Part shown: piece after piece, positions 45,452-54,688 of the stretch
Numbering within the stretch: position 1 is the first letter of the stretch
Layout: each line of letters starts with the position of its first letter
Source: Terriglobia bacterium
GTDB lineage: Bacteria; Acidobacteriota; Terriglobia; Acidiferrales; UBA7541
Assembly: GCA_020073375.1 (NCBI GenBank)
Contig: JAIQFG010000016.1
Span: 1 to 58,999, forward strand
Length of the DNA stretch: 58,999 bases
Direction: 5' to 3'
Position numbers and translations under genes: made by a program
Notes under the pieces: model-generated
What the model was told of the DNA's origin: nothing
The model's input: the letters and a program-made list of their open reading frames with translations, nothing else
Database searches by the model: none

Positions 45452-47605
45452 CTACGGCGCGACGGTCGGCGTTGAACTTGAACCGGGCGTGCGCGGGTTC
45501 AGCGCGCCGCCGCTGGCGATATTTTGCCGCGCACGCAGCTGGGAATCCATGATCGATTGCGCCGTCGAACCGGGGCCCAGCGAGCCCAATTCTCCTCCGG
45601 AATCGAAGATGTTTACCAGCAACTCCAGCGTTGGCGAAAGCATTTTCCCGTTGGCCAGATCCTGCAGCAACTGCGGCCCGGTTCTGCCTCCAATTTCCTT
45701 CAGCAGATTGGCTTGCGTATCGACGAAATCGGCGTCCACGACCACCGCATTAAATCCGCCGCCGGGTTTGGGCACCAACACGACGTTGCCGGGATGAAGG
45801 TCACCCAGGACCATCCCTTTTCCGGCAATCTGGTCGCTGAGCTGTTTCACGGCGGCGTCAACCCCGTTTATTTCAGAAACGTTGGCGCGTTGCATCGGCG
45901 CATTGCCGGCTGCCGGATTCATGCCGTTACCCGGGCGCGCGTTGACGCTGGCCTGCGTGCGCTTCAACCCGCCGCTGGTGAGCTGGAATGCGCCGGGCCG
46001 GTTGAGAACATTCTCCAGCTTCAACATCGGCGGCTGGACCCCTTGGCCGGGAATCACCTCATCAATGGCGGCGGTGGGAACTCCCGCTTTCTCAAACATC
46101 TTTGTACCGGCTGCCTGGCGCCCGAACGATGCGGGGCTGCCAGGGTTGTCGGTGGCAATCTTGAGAACCTGGCCGGGATTTTTCGCGACCTCGAACACTC
46201 CGCCGAAGGTTCCTTTGCCAACGAAGTTTCCGAGTTGAACCGGTCCATCGGGCGTGGCGGCCCACTTGCCGGGCAGCGAGCCGACTGTGCCGTCCTCGGA
46301 AACCGCGGCCTGCAGCGCCGGGCCGCCCAGCGGTTTGGCCGGGCTGGCGCCGGCAAGTCCGGCGGGAGGTTCGGCCGGGGCTTCGGCGGGAGGTTCGGTC
46401 GCCGGAGTCTTTGGCGCGGCGCCGGGCGTCCTGGCGGGGGGAGTTTTCACGCCGCCGGCGGCTTTGACAACGCCTGGGACGACGCCGAACGCGCAGAAGC
46501 GGCGACCGGCGGCGGTGGCGGCGTCGTAAGGATTCGATTTCTGGCCAATGACTTTGGCCGTGGATTCGACCGCGATCTGCCGAAGGATCATCGACTGGCC
46601 GGGCTGGACGCCGAGGTTGCGCGCGGCGTTGATGAATTCATCGCCCTGCGCGAAGTGGAAGGGGGTGGGGTTGATCAAGTCGGCGACGCCCCGGGCCATC
46701 CAGCCGGCGCCAGCGGCAAGGTCCACCAGGCCCTGCACGCAGTTACCGACTCCGTTAACAAATCCTGCAGTATACTGAATAGTATCTACAAGCGGCTTGT
46801 TCGGATCGGTCGCGGGAGTCGCGGCTGGCGCGGGCCGCCCGCCGCCCACGCGAGGTTTTGCGGGAGGCGGTACAGGCCTGTTGGCAACCTGGGGCGGCGG
46901 TGGCGGGCCGTCGCAATAACATCCTGGCGGTTTGCGCGTGCCCGACGGGTTCTGGCAATAGTCGTAGCCGCCAGGGCCTTTCGGAAGGCACGGGTTGGGG
47001 CCAGGGGTGTAACCAATGCCGCCGGCCGGGCCGGGAATTGGCGCGCGATAGTTAGGCCCGGGCCCGCCGCGATTGCCTCCCGGGCCGCCGTTTCCCGTGG
47101 TGCCGCCATTGACGGGCGTGTTGTTTCCATTGCTTCCGCCCGGTCCTCCCGGTCCGCCGGGCCCGCCGTTGGCGCCCGTTCCGCCAAGCTGTCCCGAGGA
47201 AGGCGTCCCGCCCGCCCCATTATTTGTGCCGCCGGGCACGTTGGCCTCAATCTGTCCGATCAGTTTGGTGACTTCGGCGACGCGGTTGGTGGGCACAAAG
47301 AAGACGACGCCCGGGGCGTGCGCGCAGGCATAGGCGTGATCTATGTCGTCGTCATTGTATTTCTTCGAGAGGTAGCGCAGCGTCGCAACCAGCGGGTCGC
47401 CCGGCGTATTCCAGTTGGGATCGTGGTAGGGAACCGCGTTCAACTGCTGCGCGTGAGTTGCGATGGACGGATCGTTGCAGTCGCTGGCGTCATAAGCCCC
47501 GCCCGATCCCGCCGAAAAAGTTTCGACGTTGGCCTGAGCCCAGCCGGGGCCGGCGCAAAAAAACGCGAGGCCGAATGCCAGAAGCGCGCGCTGAAAATTT
47601 CGCAT
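45452..47605 (-). CDS. Exported Gly/Pro-rich protein with a C-terminal protein-kinase-like domain
   Basis: A 717-residue protein started at the ATG with GGAGGGGG upstream. A signal peptide (FQRALLAFGLAFFCAGPGWA) directs export. Residues ~25-125 form a small domain with two Cys; ~128-275 are Gly/Pro-rich with collagen-like GGPGGPGGPGG; ~275-375 contain a Gly/Ala-rich hydrophobic stretch (AGFVNGVGNCVQGLVDLAAG); ~385-435 are Ala/Pro repeats. The C-terminal ~455-650 shows kinase motifs in order: glycine loop GKGTFGGVFE (463 on), Lys482 in VLKIAT, catalytic loop LGDLHPGNVV with D602, H604 and N607, and a metal site VDADF with D624 and D626. These resemble RIO/ABC1/aminoglycoside-kinase-like domains. 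Domain order recalls exported effectors or toxins. I know of no described family with this layout. Confidence 0.7.
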   Translation of the reverse strand: MRNFQRALLAFGLAFFCAGPGWAQANVETFSAGSGGAYDASDCNDPSIATHAQQLNAVPYHDPNWNTPGDPLVATLRYLSKKYNDDDIDHAYACAHAPGVVFFVPTNRVAEVTKLIGQIEANVPGGTNNGAGGTPSSGQLGGTGANGGPGGPGGPGGSNGNNTPVNGGTTGNGGPGGNRGGPGPNYRAPIPGPAGGIGYTPGPNPCLPKGPGGYDYCQNPSGTRKPPGCYCDGPPPPPQVANRPVPPPAKPRVGGGRPAPAATPATDPNKPLVDTIQYTAGFVNGVGNCVQGLVDLAAGAGWMARGVADLINPTPFHFAQGDEFINAARNLGVQPGQSMILRQIAVESTAKVIGQKSNPYDAATAAGRRFCAFGVVPGVVKAAGGVKTPPARTPGAAPKTPATEPPAEAPAEPPAGLAGASPAKPLGGPALQAAVSEDGTVGSLPGKWAATPDGPVQLGNFVGKGTFGGVFEVAKNPGQVLKIATDNPGSPASFGRQAAGTKMFEKAGVPTAAIDEVIPGQGVQPPMLKLENVLNRPGAFQLTSGGLKRTQASVNARPGNGMNPAAGNAPMQRANVSEINGVDAAVKQLSDQIAGKGMVLGDLHPGNVVLVPKPGGGFNAVVVDADFVDTQANLLKEIGGRTGPQLLQDLANGKMLSPTLELLVNIFDSGGELGSLGPGSTAQSIMDSQLRARQNIASGGALNPRTPGSSSTPTVAP

Positions 47606-47709
47606 CTTCCCCCTCCGTTGGTGAGTCTCCGCCGGAACTTTTCGCATTGCCTTTCCGCTCGGGCGATGGCGCCATCGGACGGCCGGCCCAGGGGGCGCCG
47701 TCCATTGCT

Positions 47710-47860
47710 GCAGACTAACTTATTTTGCGGATTCATGGGAAATTCTGTGATGGGTTATGCCCGAAGAAAAACTTGATCCCGCAGCCGACTGGAACTTCTT
47801 CATGGTCCTGCGAAACATGCTGTGAACCGGGATATTCGCGGGACGCGGATGCAGCTCAAG
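47710..47860. repeat. Duplicated segment, left copy (decayed tRNA-flank)
   Basis: The first 53 bases match the right copy at 49393 in about 47 positions (GCAGACTAACTTATTTTGCG versus GCAGACTAACTTACTTTGCG at the start). After a diverged middle of equal length, similarity returns at GATATTCGCGGGAC and GCAGCTCA, which align with GGTATTCGCGAAAC and GTAGCTCA at the start of tRNA-Arg. The spacing is the same within one base. No folded tRNA remains here. The 385-base gap it lies in has no other visible feature. Confidence 0.7.
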
Positions 47861-47990
47861 GGCGGGGCTCTTGGTGCGATTTTCAAAGCCCAATAGCCAG
47901 ATGCAGTGTTCGATGAAGAAACCGCAATCAGGCGTCCCTTCTGTCATGCTGCGTGACAAATGGGCGCACCCGCGAATAGCCTTCCATTTC

Positions 47991-49346
47991 TCATTTCGCC
48001 GATGGAGCCGGCTCACCCTTGCCCGTATAGCGGAGGATGAACAGCCCCCATTGCTTGTCGGTGATGTAGATATTTCCGCGCGTATCCACGAGGACGTCTT
48101 CCGTTTGATTGACAAGTTTGTTGATGGGAATCGGGCCGACGCGTTTGGTGGGTGCGGGGGGAATGAACCAGCCCGCTTCGGTAGGGACGCGGGGATTCTC
48201 AATGTTGAAGACTCGCAGGCCGGCGTTGAAGTACGTTGCGTAGATCAAGTTGCCCGGCCTTTCCACGTCGGGGAGATGATATTCGAGATTGGTGTTGTGA
48301 GGGCCGAATCGGCCGCCCTTGTCGCAGAAATCCTTGTAGGGCATATCCGCCGGGGGGACGGGCAGGGGCATGTTCGATATCAGCCGCGGCCTTGCGGGAT
48401 TCTGGATGTCCACCAGGCCCGAGAGGAAAATTGCGCCGGAGCAGGGCGCCGAATTGTCGTTGTCACCGGTGGTCGATTCCGAATGGGCGTAGAGAAGTTT
48501 TTTGTCAGGAATGTACATGACGTCGTGGACGGGGATGCCTCCGCCGAACGGCGGGCTCAGTTTTAATTCGCTGATGGTCTTGGGATGTGCGATGTCGCTG
48601 ATGTCGAGGATGGCGACTTCGTTGGAATAGCCCAGGTAGGCCATGTTTCCATCGATGATGGCGGGGCCGTGAAATGAAATCGGGCCCGCAGGCATGGGCT
48701 CGTCTTCCTTCTGGCCTGTTTCCCACCAACGGCTCACCTCTTTTGGATTCTTGGGATCGCTGATGTCCAGGAAAACCAGAATCTGCCCGCGAAATCCGGG
48801 CATATTGGCGGCCAGGTTGACGTATTTTCCGCCCGGGTATCCCAGGCGATGCACGCCCGTGCTGCCCGTCTTCCAGTGCGAGAGCTGCTTAGGATTTACC
48901 GGATCGCTGATGTCCCAGAAAACGACGCCTTCGTCAAACGGCTTGGTGACGTCGCCGCCCCAACCGTTGGCTTGCTCGCGCTGCAGCGCGGTGATCATGA
49001 GGTTGTCGTGCATCTCCATCTGGATCGTCCAGGTATTGTCATGCGGCCAGGGAATGAATTTCAGGTATTCGGGATTGGCGGGGTCGGTGACGTCCACGAC
49101 GCTCCAGCCCTGGTTCCAGAGATGGCCGGTGTAGAGATACCAGCGCCCGTTCACGTGGCGAATGGCCATTTTGAACGCGCCGCCGCGGCCGTCCATGCCC
49201 GTGTAGCCGACGGGCTTCATGTTGCTGGCTTCCCAGCCGGGCGGGATCTGGTCGGCTTTGGCTGGGGGCTGCGCCAGGATCGCCATGGCCATCAGCACGG
49301 CAGCAAGTGCGAGTGAACGCAAAATATTATTCCCAAGGCATAGCAT
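47991..49346 (-). CDS. Exported LVIVD-repeat (beta-propeller-like) protein, copy 1
   Basis: A 451-residue protein started at the ATG preceded by GGGAGGGG, which opens a signal peptide (SLALAAVLMAMAILAQPPAK). Repeated units of the form 'xVVDVTDPANPEYL', 'VVFWDISDPVNPKQL', 'LVFLDISDPKNPKEV' and 'VAILDISDIAHPKTI' show an LVIVD-type propeller. Several His-containing loops (SFHGPAII, PVHDVMYI, FGPHNTNLEYH) recur at blade ends. Function of the family is not established; these proteins are common in Acidobacteria and act outside the cytoplasm. A related protein of 489 residues lies at 55.2-56.7 kb. The gene lies between the two copies of a duplicated segment. Confidence 0.82.
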   Translation of the reverse strand: MLCLGNNILRSLALAAVLMAMAILAQPPAKADQIPPGWEASNMKPVGYTGMDGRGGAFKMAIRHVNGRWYLYTGHLWNQGWSVVDVTDPANPEYLKFIPWPHDNTWTIQMEMHDNLMITALQREQANGWGGDVTKPFDEGVVFWDISDPVNPKQLSHWKTGSTGVHRLGYPGGKYVNLAANMPGFRGQILVFLDISDPKNPKEVSRWWETGQKEDEPMPAGPISFHGPAIIDGNMAYLGYSNEVAILDISDIAHPKTISELKLSPPFGGGIPVHDVMYIPDKKLLYAHSESTTGDNDNSAPCSGAIFLSGLVDIQNPARPRLISNMPLPVPPADMPYKDFCDKGGRFGPHNTNLEYHLPDVERPGNLIYATYFNAGLRVFNIENPRVPTEAGWFIPPAPTKRVGPIPINKLVNQTEDVLVDTRGNIYITDKQWGLFILRYTGKGEPAPSAK

Positions 49347-49392
49347 TCCACCCCTCCCGTTTGCTTGCAGGATTTCAGGCTTTTCCATGAAT

Positions 49393-49526
49393 GCAGACTA
49401 ACTTACTTTGCGGATTTATGGGGAATTCTGTAATGGGGAATGCCCTGATAAAGAATTTCCCTGCGGCCGCCCGAGAATATTTCACAAAGCCGCGAAATAC
49501 ATATTAAACTGGGGTATTCGCGAAAC
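49393..49526. repeat. Duplicated segment, right copy (upstream of tRNA-Arg)
   Basis: Partner of the 47.7-kb copy. It runs from just upstream of the LVIVD gene to the first base of tRNA-Arg(CCU) and so should include the tRNA promoter. The start is well conserved between the copies and the centre is not. Confidence 0.7.
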
Positions 49527-49603
49527 GGGGCTGTAGCTCAGATGGATAGAGCGGAGGTTTCCTAAACCTTAGGCCGGGGGTTCGACTCCCTCCAGCCCCA
49601 CCA
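49527..49603 (+). tRNA. trnR-CCU: tRNA-Arg(CCU)
   Basis: A 77-nt tRNA with encoded CCA. Acceptor GGGGCTG/CAGCCCC, D arm GCTC-AGATGGATA-GAGC, anticodon stem GAGGT/ACCTT with loop TTCCTAA (anticodon CCT), variable AGGCC, T arm GGGGG-TTCGACT-CCCTC. A T-rich run (ATTTTTCTCTTTT) follows directly. tRNA-Arg(CCU) is a frequent integration or intron site in bacteria; this copy is uninterrupted. Confidence 0.96.
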
Positions 49604-49764
49604 TTTTTCTCTTTTGCATTCAACCAGATCAGGTTTTAATCGTGATCTGCTCCGTAGCTCCGCGCACGGAATCATAAGACGCTGGGGTCCACTGACGGCA
49701 TAGTTCTTGCGGACAGCAACAGTCTGATTGACGGAGGGCCAAGGCAGGGAACCAGGAAGGTTTC

Positions 49765-50817
49765 TTATGGCCTGACCCTGACGTACTTTTGCAGTCGCGC
49801 TGGTCTGGGCTGGCCACCATAGACGTTGCCTTCACGATCCACCGTAACGGTCTCCGCGCCATCCCCGGGAACGATACGCGGATCGCCCCAGGGGTTCAGA
49901 ATAAACGCGGTGATCCACCCGGTTTTGGCATCGCCGATGCGAATCCCCATCTCCCAACCCGGGTTCTCCTCATTGTCGGACTCCGAGTCCGCCACATAGA
50001 TTTGGTCGTGCTGATCGAAGAAGATGCCACTTGGCCTGCCGAACTGCGTCCACATCGTGAGAAATTTTCCGTCCTGGTCAAAAATCTGGATCCGGTTGTT
50101 CGATCGGTCGCCCACGAACACCCGCCCTCGGGAATCTATAGCAATGGTGTGCGGCGTCCGAAATTCACCTGGTGCGTAGCCGGTTTTCCCCCAGTCCTTA
50201 ATGAACTTGCCGTCTTTCGAGTACTTCACCACGCGGTTGTTTCCATCGAGCGTATGGCCATCCGCAACGAAGATGTCGCCATTATCACCGATGGCCACAT
50301 CGCTAGGCGCGTTCAAATTATTCGGGCCGCCGCCTGGCACTCCGGGCGTGCCGAGAGTCGTGAGGATCTTGCCCTCCGGGCTGAACTTGACGACTTGGTG
50401 TCCTCTCTTACCGGGCGGCGTTCGCTCCGGGGCCACGGCGTCAGTCACGTACACATTGCCTTCGCGGTCAATGGCCATCCCATGAGGCCAGATGAACATG
50501 CCGCCACCGAAGCTCTTGACGACATTGCCTTGGAGATCAAACTGGAGGATCGAGTCGAGGTTTGAGTCGAGGCACTCGTTGCCGAAGCGATCCGGTTCGA
50601 GAGTGGTGCATCGAACGATCGCCCAAATGTGCTGGCCGTCGGGATCGATCATTACGTCGCCAACCGCTCCCATTGTCCGCCCGGCCGGCATCTTCGCCCA
50701 GCCATCAACCATGCGATAAGGATTCGGCAGGACCTGGGCGCACGGCGCAACCGCGGATCCTAGAACCGCGGCGAAGGCTAGTCCAACGATCGATCCGAGT
50801 CGAAATTTGGTCGCCAT
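49765..50817 (-). CDS. Exported NHL-repeat propeller (peptidyl-hydroxyglycine amidating-lyase-like)
   Basis: A 350-residue exported protein (signal peptide GLAFAAVLGSAVAPCAQ). Blades repeat the NHL pattern: MFIWPHGMAIDREGNVYVTD, APSDVAIGDNGDIFVADG, FRTPHTIAIDSRGRVFVGDR, PSGIFFDQHDQIYVADSESD and ETVTVDREGNVYGGQ. This is the arrangement of a six-bladed propeller like the lyase half of PAM; His and Asp at blade ends could bind zinc or calcium. Bacterial members have no proven role. The C-terminus (PARLQKYVRVRP) resembles that of the truncated gene at the right edge, so they are relatives. GAGGATA precedes the ATG. The neighbours are an LVIVD protein, a tRNA and a TonB receptor. Confidence 0.85.
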   Translation of the reverse strand: MATKFRLGSIVGLAFAAVLGSAVAPCAQVLPNPYRMVDGWAKMPAGRTMGAVGDVMIDPDGQHIWAIVRCTTLEPDRFGNECLDSNLDSILQFDLQGNVVKSFGGGMFIWPHGMAIDREGNVYVTDAVAPERTPPGKRGHQVVKFSPEGKILTTLGTPGVPGGGPNNLNAPSDVAIGDNGDIFVADGHTLDGNNRVVKYSKDGKFIKDWGKTGYAPGEFRTPHTIAIDSRGRVFVGDRSNNRIQIFDQDGKFLTMWTQFGRPSGIFFDQHDQIYVADSESDNEENPGWEMGIRIGDAKTGWITAFILNPWGDPRIVPGDGAETVTVDREGNVYGGQPRPARLQKYVRVRP

Positions 50818-51304
50818 ATTTATCCTCGACTCCTTACTCTGACCTGGGTCCGGCCCCGGCCATTTGTTCCGGTATCTTCATATTGACTTCCTCGATGACC
50901 GAGAACGTACGCTGAACCCTGTCAGCATACAAAGCGGCAACCGGGTTTTTGAGTGCAGTACACTTCTGGCGACGGCGGCAAATCTCAAGGCCAAAACTGA
51001 CGCCGAACTCAGGACCGCGAGGGAGATCACTTCCTTGTGCAAATCCATCCCGAGTCACTTGCTGTTATCCATAAAAAAAGTGCTCCTTCCTGGAGGGTTT
51101 GAGGTGAACACTCAAAACCTGCCGCAGAAAGGGCACCCTTTTTATATTGCTTCCATTTATCGGAATGTAGCTAACTGCCCTGAACAGGCCCCGACCACAA
51201 TCCGATAATCCATTTATCAAGATTGGGGCAAAGAGACCCGTTCATGCTCGGTCTCTTTGCCTTCAGAGAGGTGCTGCGCTACCCTCCGATTCACAAGTTA
51301 ACCG
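50818..51304. other. Intergenic region upstream of the NHL gene and downstream of the TonB receptor
   Basis: About 490 bases. The left part should hold the NHL gene promoter (minus strand); the right part carries the hairpin listed separately. Open frames of ~110 codons across it lack ribosome-binding sites and family resemblance, and I treat them as chance. Confidence 0.4.
51227..51261 (-). terminator. Hairpin downstream of the TonB-dependent receptor gene
   Basis: GGCAAAGAGACC and GGTCTCTTTGCC form a perfect 12-base stem with an 11-base loop, 43 bases past the receptor stop. The downstream side is only weakly T-rich, so termination may be partial. Confidence 0.75.
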
Positions 51305-54300
51305 TCAGAATGAAAACCGCGCGCCGAGTTGGAGCTGGCGCGGAGTTCCGACGATGGTAGTGATTTGGCCGAATGCCGCGTTGTGGGCTCCGGTGTTGTT
51401 GAATGCTCCGACGGAGTTTGTAGTTGTGCCGAGGTTCGTGCGGTTGAATACGTTGAACATGTCGACCTGCAATCGCAAGCTCATGCTTTCACCGTGCAAT
51501 GGAATGTCCTTCTTCATGCTTGCATCGGTGGCCCAATAAGACGGTCCGGTGAACGCGTTCGCTTCCACAGTTCCGAGATAACCGGGGGTGGCTTCCACCA
51601 GGCAGCTGCCCTTGATGTAGTTTGTATTGCGCGGGTTAATCGCGTTCTGGAGTGTGCAGCCCGGCGCCAGATTTGGACGGTCCGCTCCCGCCCCGCCACC
51701 TGGCACGGAACGCGATACGTTCACTCCGTCTATGACGTTCATCGGGAATCCCCTGGAAATATCCGTCAACGTGTTGATCTGCCAGCCGGAGAAGATCCCC
51801 TTTACCAAGGCGGAATTTGCTGACTTGGGGAAGGGGATGTCATATCCGAGGGTTAGTGTGCCCCGATCGTTCGCGGTGAACGCACACCTGCCGCGGCTGG
51901 AACTGGCGTCCTGGGCGACGGTCACGGCATTGGCGCCATTCAGAGCCTGCCCCGGGGTCTCGCCAGAGCTGTCGGTGTAGCAGCTCGAATGGGTGTAGCC
52001 GAAACTTAGACTCAGGCCGTTTGTGATCTGCCGTTGCAACCTCACTTCGACGGAATTGTAAAAAGAATTGGAGTCAAAAACCGTGCCGGAAATCGTCGAC
52101 CAGGCTGGATTCAGCAGGGTCGAACAGTTTGTTGTTACAGTTGCCGAGCACTGAGTCGCCTTCAGATTGTTTGCCGCGGACCCGCTGCCTCCGGGCCAGA
52201 ACAAGCAGTTTACAGTCGAGCTAGACGGGCAACCACAGCCAGCTACTCCGGCACAACCTGTCGTGTCCCCCGGGGTCTGGATGATGGGCCTATAGTCCGA
52301 GAAATTGATGGCCCTCCCCAGATTCCTTCCAAAAGATCCGACGTATCCAACCGACATGATCATCTTCCAGGGCAATTGCTGCTGAATCTCCATGTTGTAA
52401 CTGTATTTTACGGGCGACTTCGGATACAGAGGCATTACCGCTGCAAATGCCTGCGCTGTGGTGGGAAGCGCCTGCAACTGTGCAATTGTAGGAGTCGGCC
52501 AAGAGGGCAAGGGAATTCCAGGAGGATTGCCAGTGGCCTTCAGAGACGCATTGTTGGCATACGGGAGAACGTGCCCTTCTTGGATGAAATAGTAATAGGC
52601 CTCAATCTCATCATGGAACATTCCGAAACCGGCCCGCACGCTCGTTTTGCCATTCTTGAATGGATCCCAGGCAAGGCCAATGCGCGGTTCGAAGTTGCGG
52701 GGGGAAGCATGAAAGTAAGTGCCGCCCGATTCCGGTTTGGCGTCGGTGTACGGGTTGTAAAGATTTGAAATCCTGTTAAGCCACTCATGTGGCCCGGGCA
52801 CCATTTCCCACCGCAAACCAAGAGTCACAGTGAAGTGAGGGATAACCCTGTAGGTGTCTTCGGCATAGAGTCCAATCAGCCACGTGCGGAAGCTGCGCCC
52901 TACGTCCGAACCCGGAATCGTTTGGGTGAACGTGTTAGCTGTCCCTGCAAGCAGGCTGCGCAAGCTTTGGAACGCAATCGTGCCTTGATATGTGCTCGCG
53001 CTGTTGTAGACATTGTCGTCCCACTTCTTATATTGAACTCCGAATCGGAAGGCATGCTTGCCGCGAAGAATGTCCACATCGTCATTGAGGGTGCCTCCCG
53101 TGTAACCAATCCAGCGAGGGGTGACCGTCGTCCCGCTGGCAAAAGCGGCAATGGACGTCAATCCCGTGATGCTCACAACGGGAAGCACCGGCAGTCCATC
53201 CGGGCTCATGACGCCGCCATTCGGGATAGTAAAGGGATTCCCTCCGTTGATTGACGCTGGAATGGGAATCGTCGCGCCCAAATTCCACAAGAAGAAGGTC
53301 CGGTTAACCCCGAAATTCACCGTGTTCAGAAAGTTTGGTGAGAAAATGTGGGTTTCTCGCGCCGTGAAGATTTGTGCCCGGACTTTCTGCAGAAGATTGA
53401 AGTACGGGTTCGTTTGCGGTGAATTGCTGAGCGAGGCATCGTATTTGTAGCTGGTGGCCAAATTATCCTTGGAACTGAGCGTAAAATCCAACTTGGTGAC
53501 AAAGAAATTCTCGCCGACCTTCTGGCTTGTGACATTCAGCGACTCGCACGACCCATCAACCTTGGATGGCCCGGTGCAAGGGGGTTCCATTAAATTAAGG
53601 GCTCCTTGGATGAAGCCATTCGGGACGAATCCGGGGACAGTTGCAAGAGTCGTCCCAGGGGCCCCCACACAAGCGGCAGGTATTGGCGCTGAAGTAAGCT
53701 GACTGCAGGGCAACATGCCGTTCCGCGCGTTGGCGTCCGGGACGAAATCGGTTTGCGATTGTCCCAACGTATGCCGGTATCCTTCATAGTTGACAAAGAA
53801 GAAGTGCTTGTCTTTCTTGATCGGTCCGCCGGCGGCAGAGCCAAACTGATGCCGTATGAAATGGGGCGGGGCGGTAAGCCCGACTCGCTGGTCAAATACG
53901 CTCGTCGCGTCAAACGAGCTATTGCGAAGGTACTCGTAAGCACTGGCGTGCAATGAGTTCGTGCCCGACTTAAAAATTGCATTCAGGGTACCGCCGGGCC
54001 GCTCGCCATACTCCGCGGTATAATTTGATTCCAGAACCTGGAATTCCTTGACCGCTTCGACCCCAAGCACGACACCGGCCGCGCTTACGGGAGCCGTCTT
54101 CGAGGTCCAAGTTGTGTCTATTCCTTCCTGTAGATAGCGATTTTGCTGCGGGCGGCTCCCCGCGATCACGATCTGGTTGCCCCAGTTGTCATTGGGGTCC
54201 GATTGAACACCCGGTTGAATAACCGCCAATTGCTGCACATCACGCGCATTGAGAGGCACTTCCTCGATCGCGGACTGAGTCATCAGCGAGCTCACAGCGG

Positions 54301-54688
54301 CATTCTCGGTATTCACGATCACCGACTCGCCGCTTACTTGGACTTCCGTTGTAGTCGCAGCGACCGATAGCTTCAAGTCCACACGGAACTCTCCGGCGAC
54401 CGTCACATTTACGTCCTTCATCTGTGTTCTCGAAAGGCCCGGCGCCTCCGCCGAGACCGTATAGGAGCCTGACTGCAACTGCGGCACGCGGAACTGTCCA
54501 TCCTCGGTGGTGACCGCCGTGCGGCTGATGCCTGTGTCCTGATTCAGAATGGTAATCTGGGCGTTTGGGACAGATGCCCCAGTAGAGTCAACCACGGTCC
54601 CCACAATTGTACCGGTGACGGTCTGCGCCCGCATTACCCCCACACTGAGCAACACCACAACCAACGTCAAGAACACGCGTTTACACAC
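51305..54688 (-). CDS. Oar-type TonB-dependent outer-membrane receptor
   Basis: An 1127-residue outer-membrane protein, starting at GTG with GGAGG seven bases upstream. Signal peptide: VFLTLVVVLLSVGVMRAQ. Residues ~25-110 are a carboxypeptidase-regulatory-like domain (GTIVGTVVDSTGASVPNAQI, DGQFRVPQLQSGSYTVSA). A plug-like region follows (IEEVPLNARDVQQLAVIQPG), then a very large beta-barrel ending in QLGARFSF, the C-terminal Phe expected for barrel insertion. This architecture (Oar/CarboxypepD_reg) is greatly expanded in Acidobacteria and is thought to take up large or complex nutrients with TonB. The substrate is unknown. Flanking exported propellers suggest a common role on the cell surface. 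Two TonB genes in the window could energise it. Confidence 0.93.
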   Translation of the reverse strand: MCKRVFLTLVVVLLSVGVMRAQTVTGTIVGTVVDSTGASVPNAQITILNQDTGISRTAVTTEDGQFRVPQLQSGSYTVSAEAPGLSRTQMKDVNVTVAGEFRVDLKLSVAATTTEVQVSGESVIVNTENAAVSSLMTQSAIEEVPLNARDVQQLAVIQPGVQSDPNDNWGNQIVIAGSRPQQNRYLQEGIDTTWTSKTAPVSAAGVVLGVEAVKEFQVLESNYTAEYGERPGGTLNAIFKSGTNSLHASAYEYLRNSSFDATSVFDQRVGLTAPPHFIRHQFGSAAGGPIKKDKHFFFVNYEGYRHTLGQSQTDFVPDANARNGMLPCSQLTSAPIPAACVGAPGTTLATVPGFVPNGFIQGALNLMEPPCTGPSKVDGSCESLNVTSQKVGENFFVTKLDFTLSSKDNLATSYKYDASLSNSPQTNPYFNLLQKVRAQIFTARETHIFSPNFLNTVNFGVNRTFFLWNLGATIPIPASINGGNPFTIPNGGVMSPDGLPVLPVVSITGLTSIAAFASGTTVTPRWIGYTGGTLNDDVDILRGKHAFRFGVQYKKWDDNVYNSASTYQGTIAFQSLRSLLAGTANTFTQTIPGSDVGRSFRTWLIGLYAEDTYRVIPHFTVTLGLRWEMVPGPHEWLNRISNLYNPYTDAKPESGGTYFHASPRNFEPRIGLAWDPFKNGKTSVRAGFGMFHDEIEAYYYFIQEGHVLPYANNASLKATGNPPGIPLPSWPTPTIAQLQALPTTAQAFAAVMPLYPKSPVKYSYNMEIQQQLPWKMIMSVGYVGSFGRNLGRAINFSDYRPIIQTPGDTTGCAGVAGCGCPSSSTVNCLFWPGGSGSAANNLKATQCSATVTTNCSTLLNPAWSTISGTVFDSNSFYNSVEVRLQRQITNGLSLSFGYTHSSCYTDSSGETPGQALNGANAVTVAQDASSSRGRCAFTANDRGTLTLGYDIPFPKSANSALVKGIFSGWQINTLTDISRGFPMNVIDGVNVSRSVPGGGAGADRPNLAPGCTLQNAINPRNTNYIKGSCLVEATPGYLGTVEANAFTGPSYWATDASMKKDIPLHGESMSLRLQVDMFNVFNRTNLGTTTNSVGAFNNTGAHNAAFGQITTIVGTPRQLQLGARFSF

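Noticed and set aside
45524..47776. Plus-strand open frame of 750 codons opposite the kinase-like gene
   Set aside because: Arg/Gly-rich shadow without motifs. The minus-strand frame has a signal peptide, strong ribosome-binding site and ordered kinase motifs.
47840..47910. Possible tRNA pseudogene in the left copy of the duplicated segment
   Set aside because: Only about ten bases (GCAGCTCA and flanks) align with tRNA-Arg; no cloverleaf can be formed. I keep it as part of the repeat and not as a pseudogene.
50864..51208. 114-codon open frame between the NHL gene and the TonB receptor
   Set aside because: No ribosome-binding site, no family resemblance, and it lies where the promoter of the NHL gene is expected.
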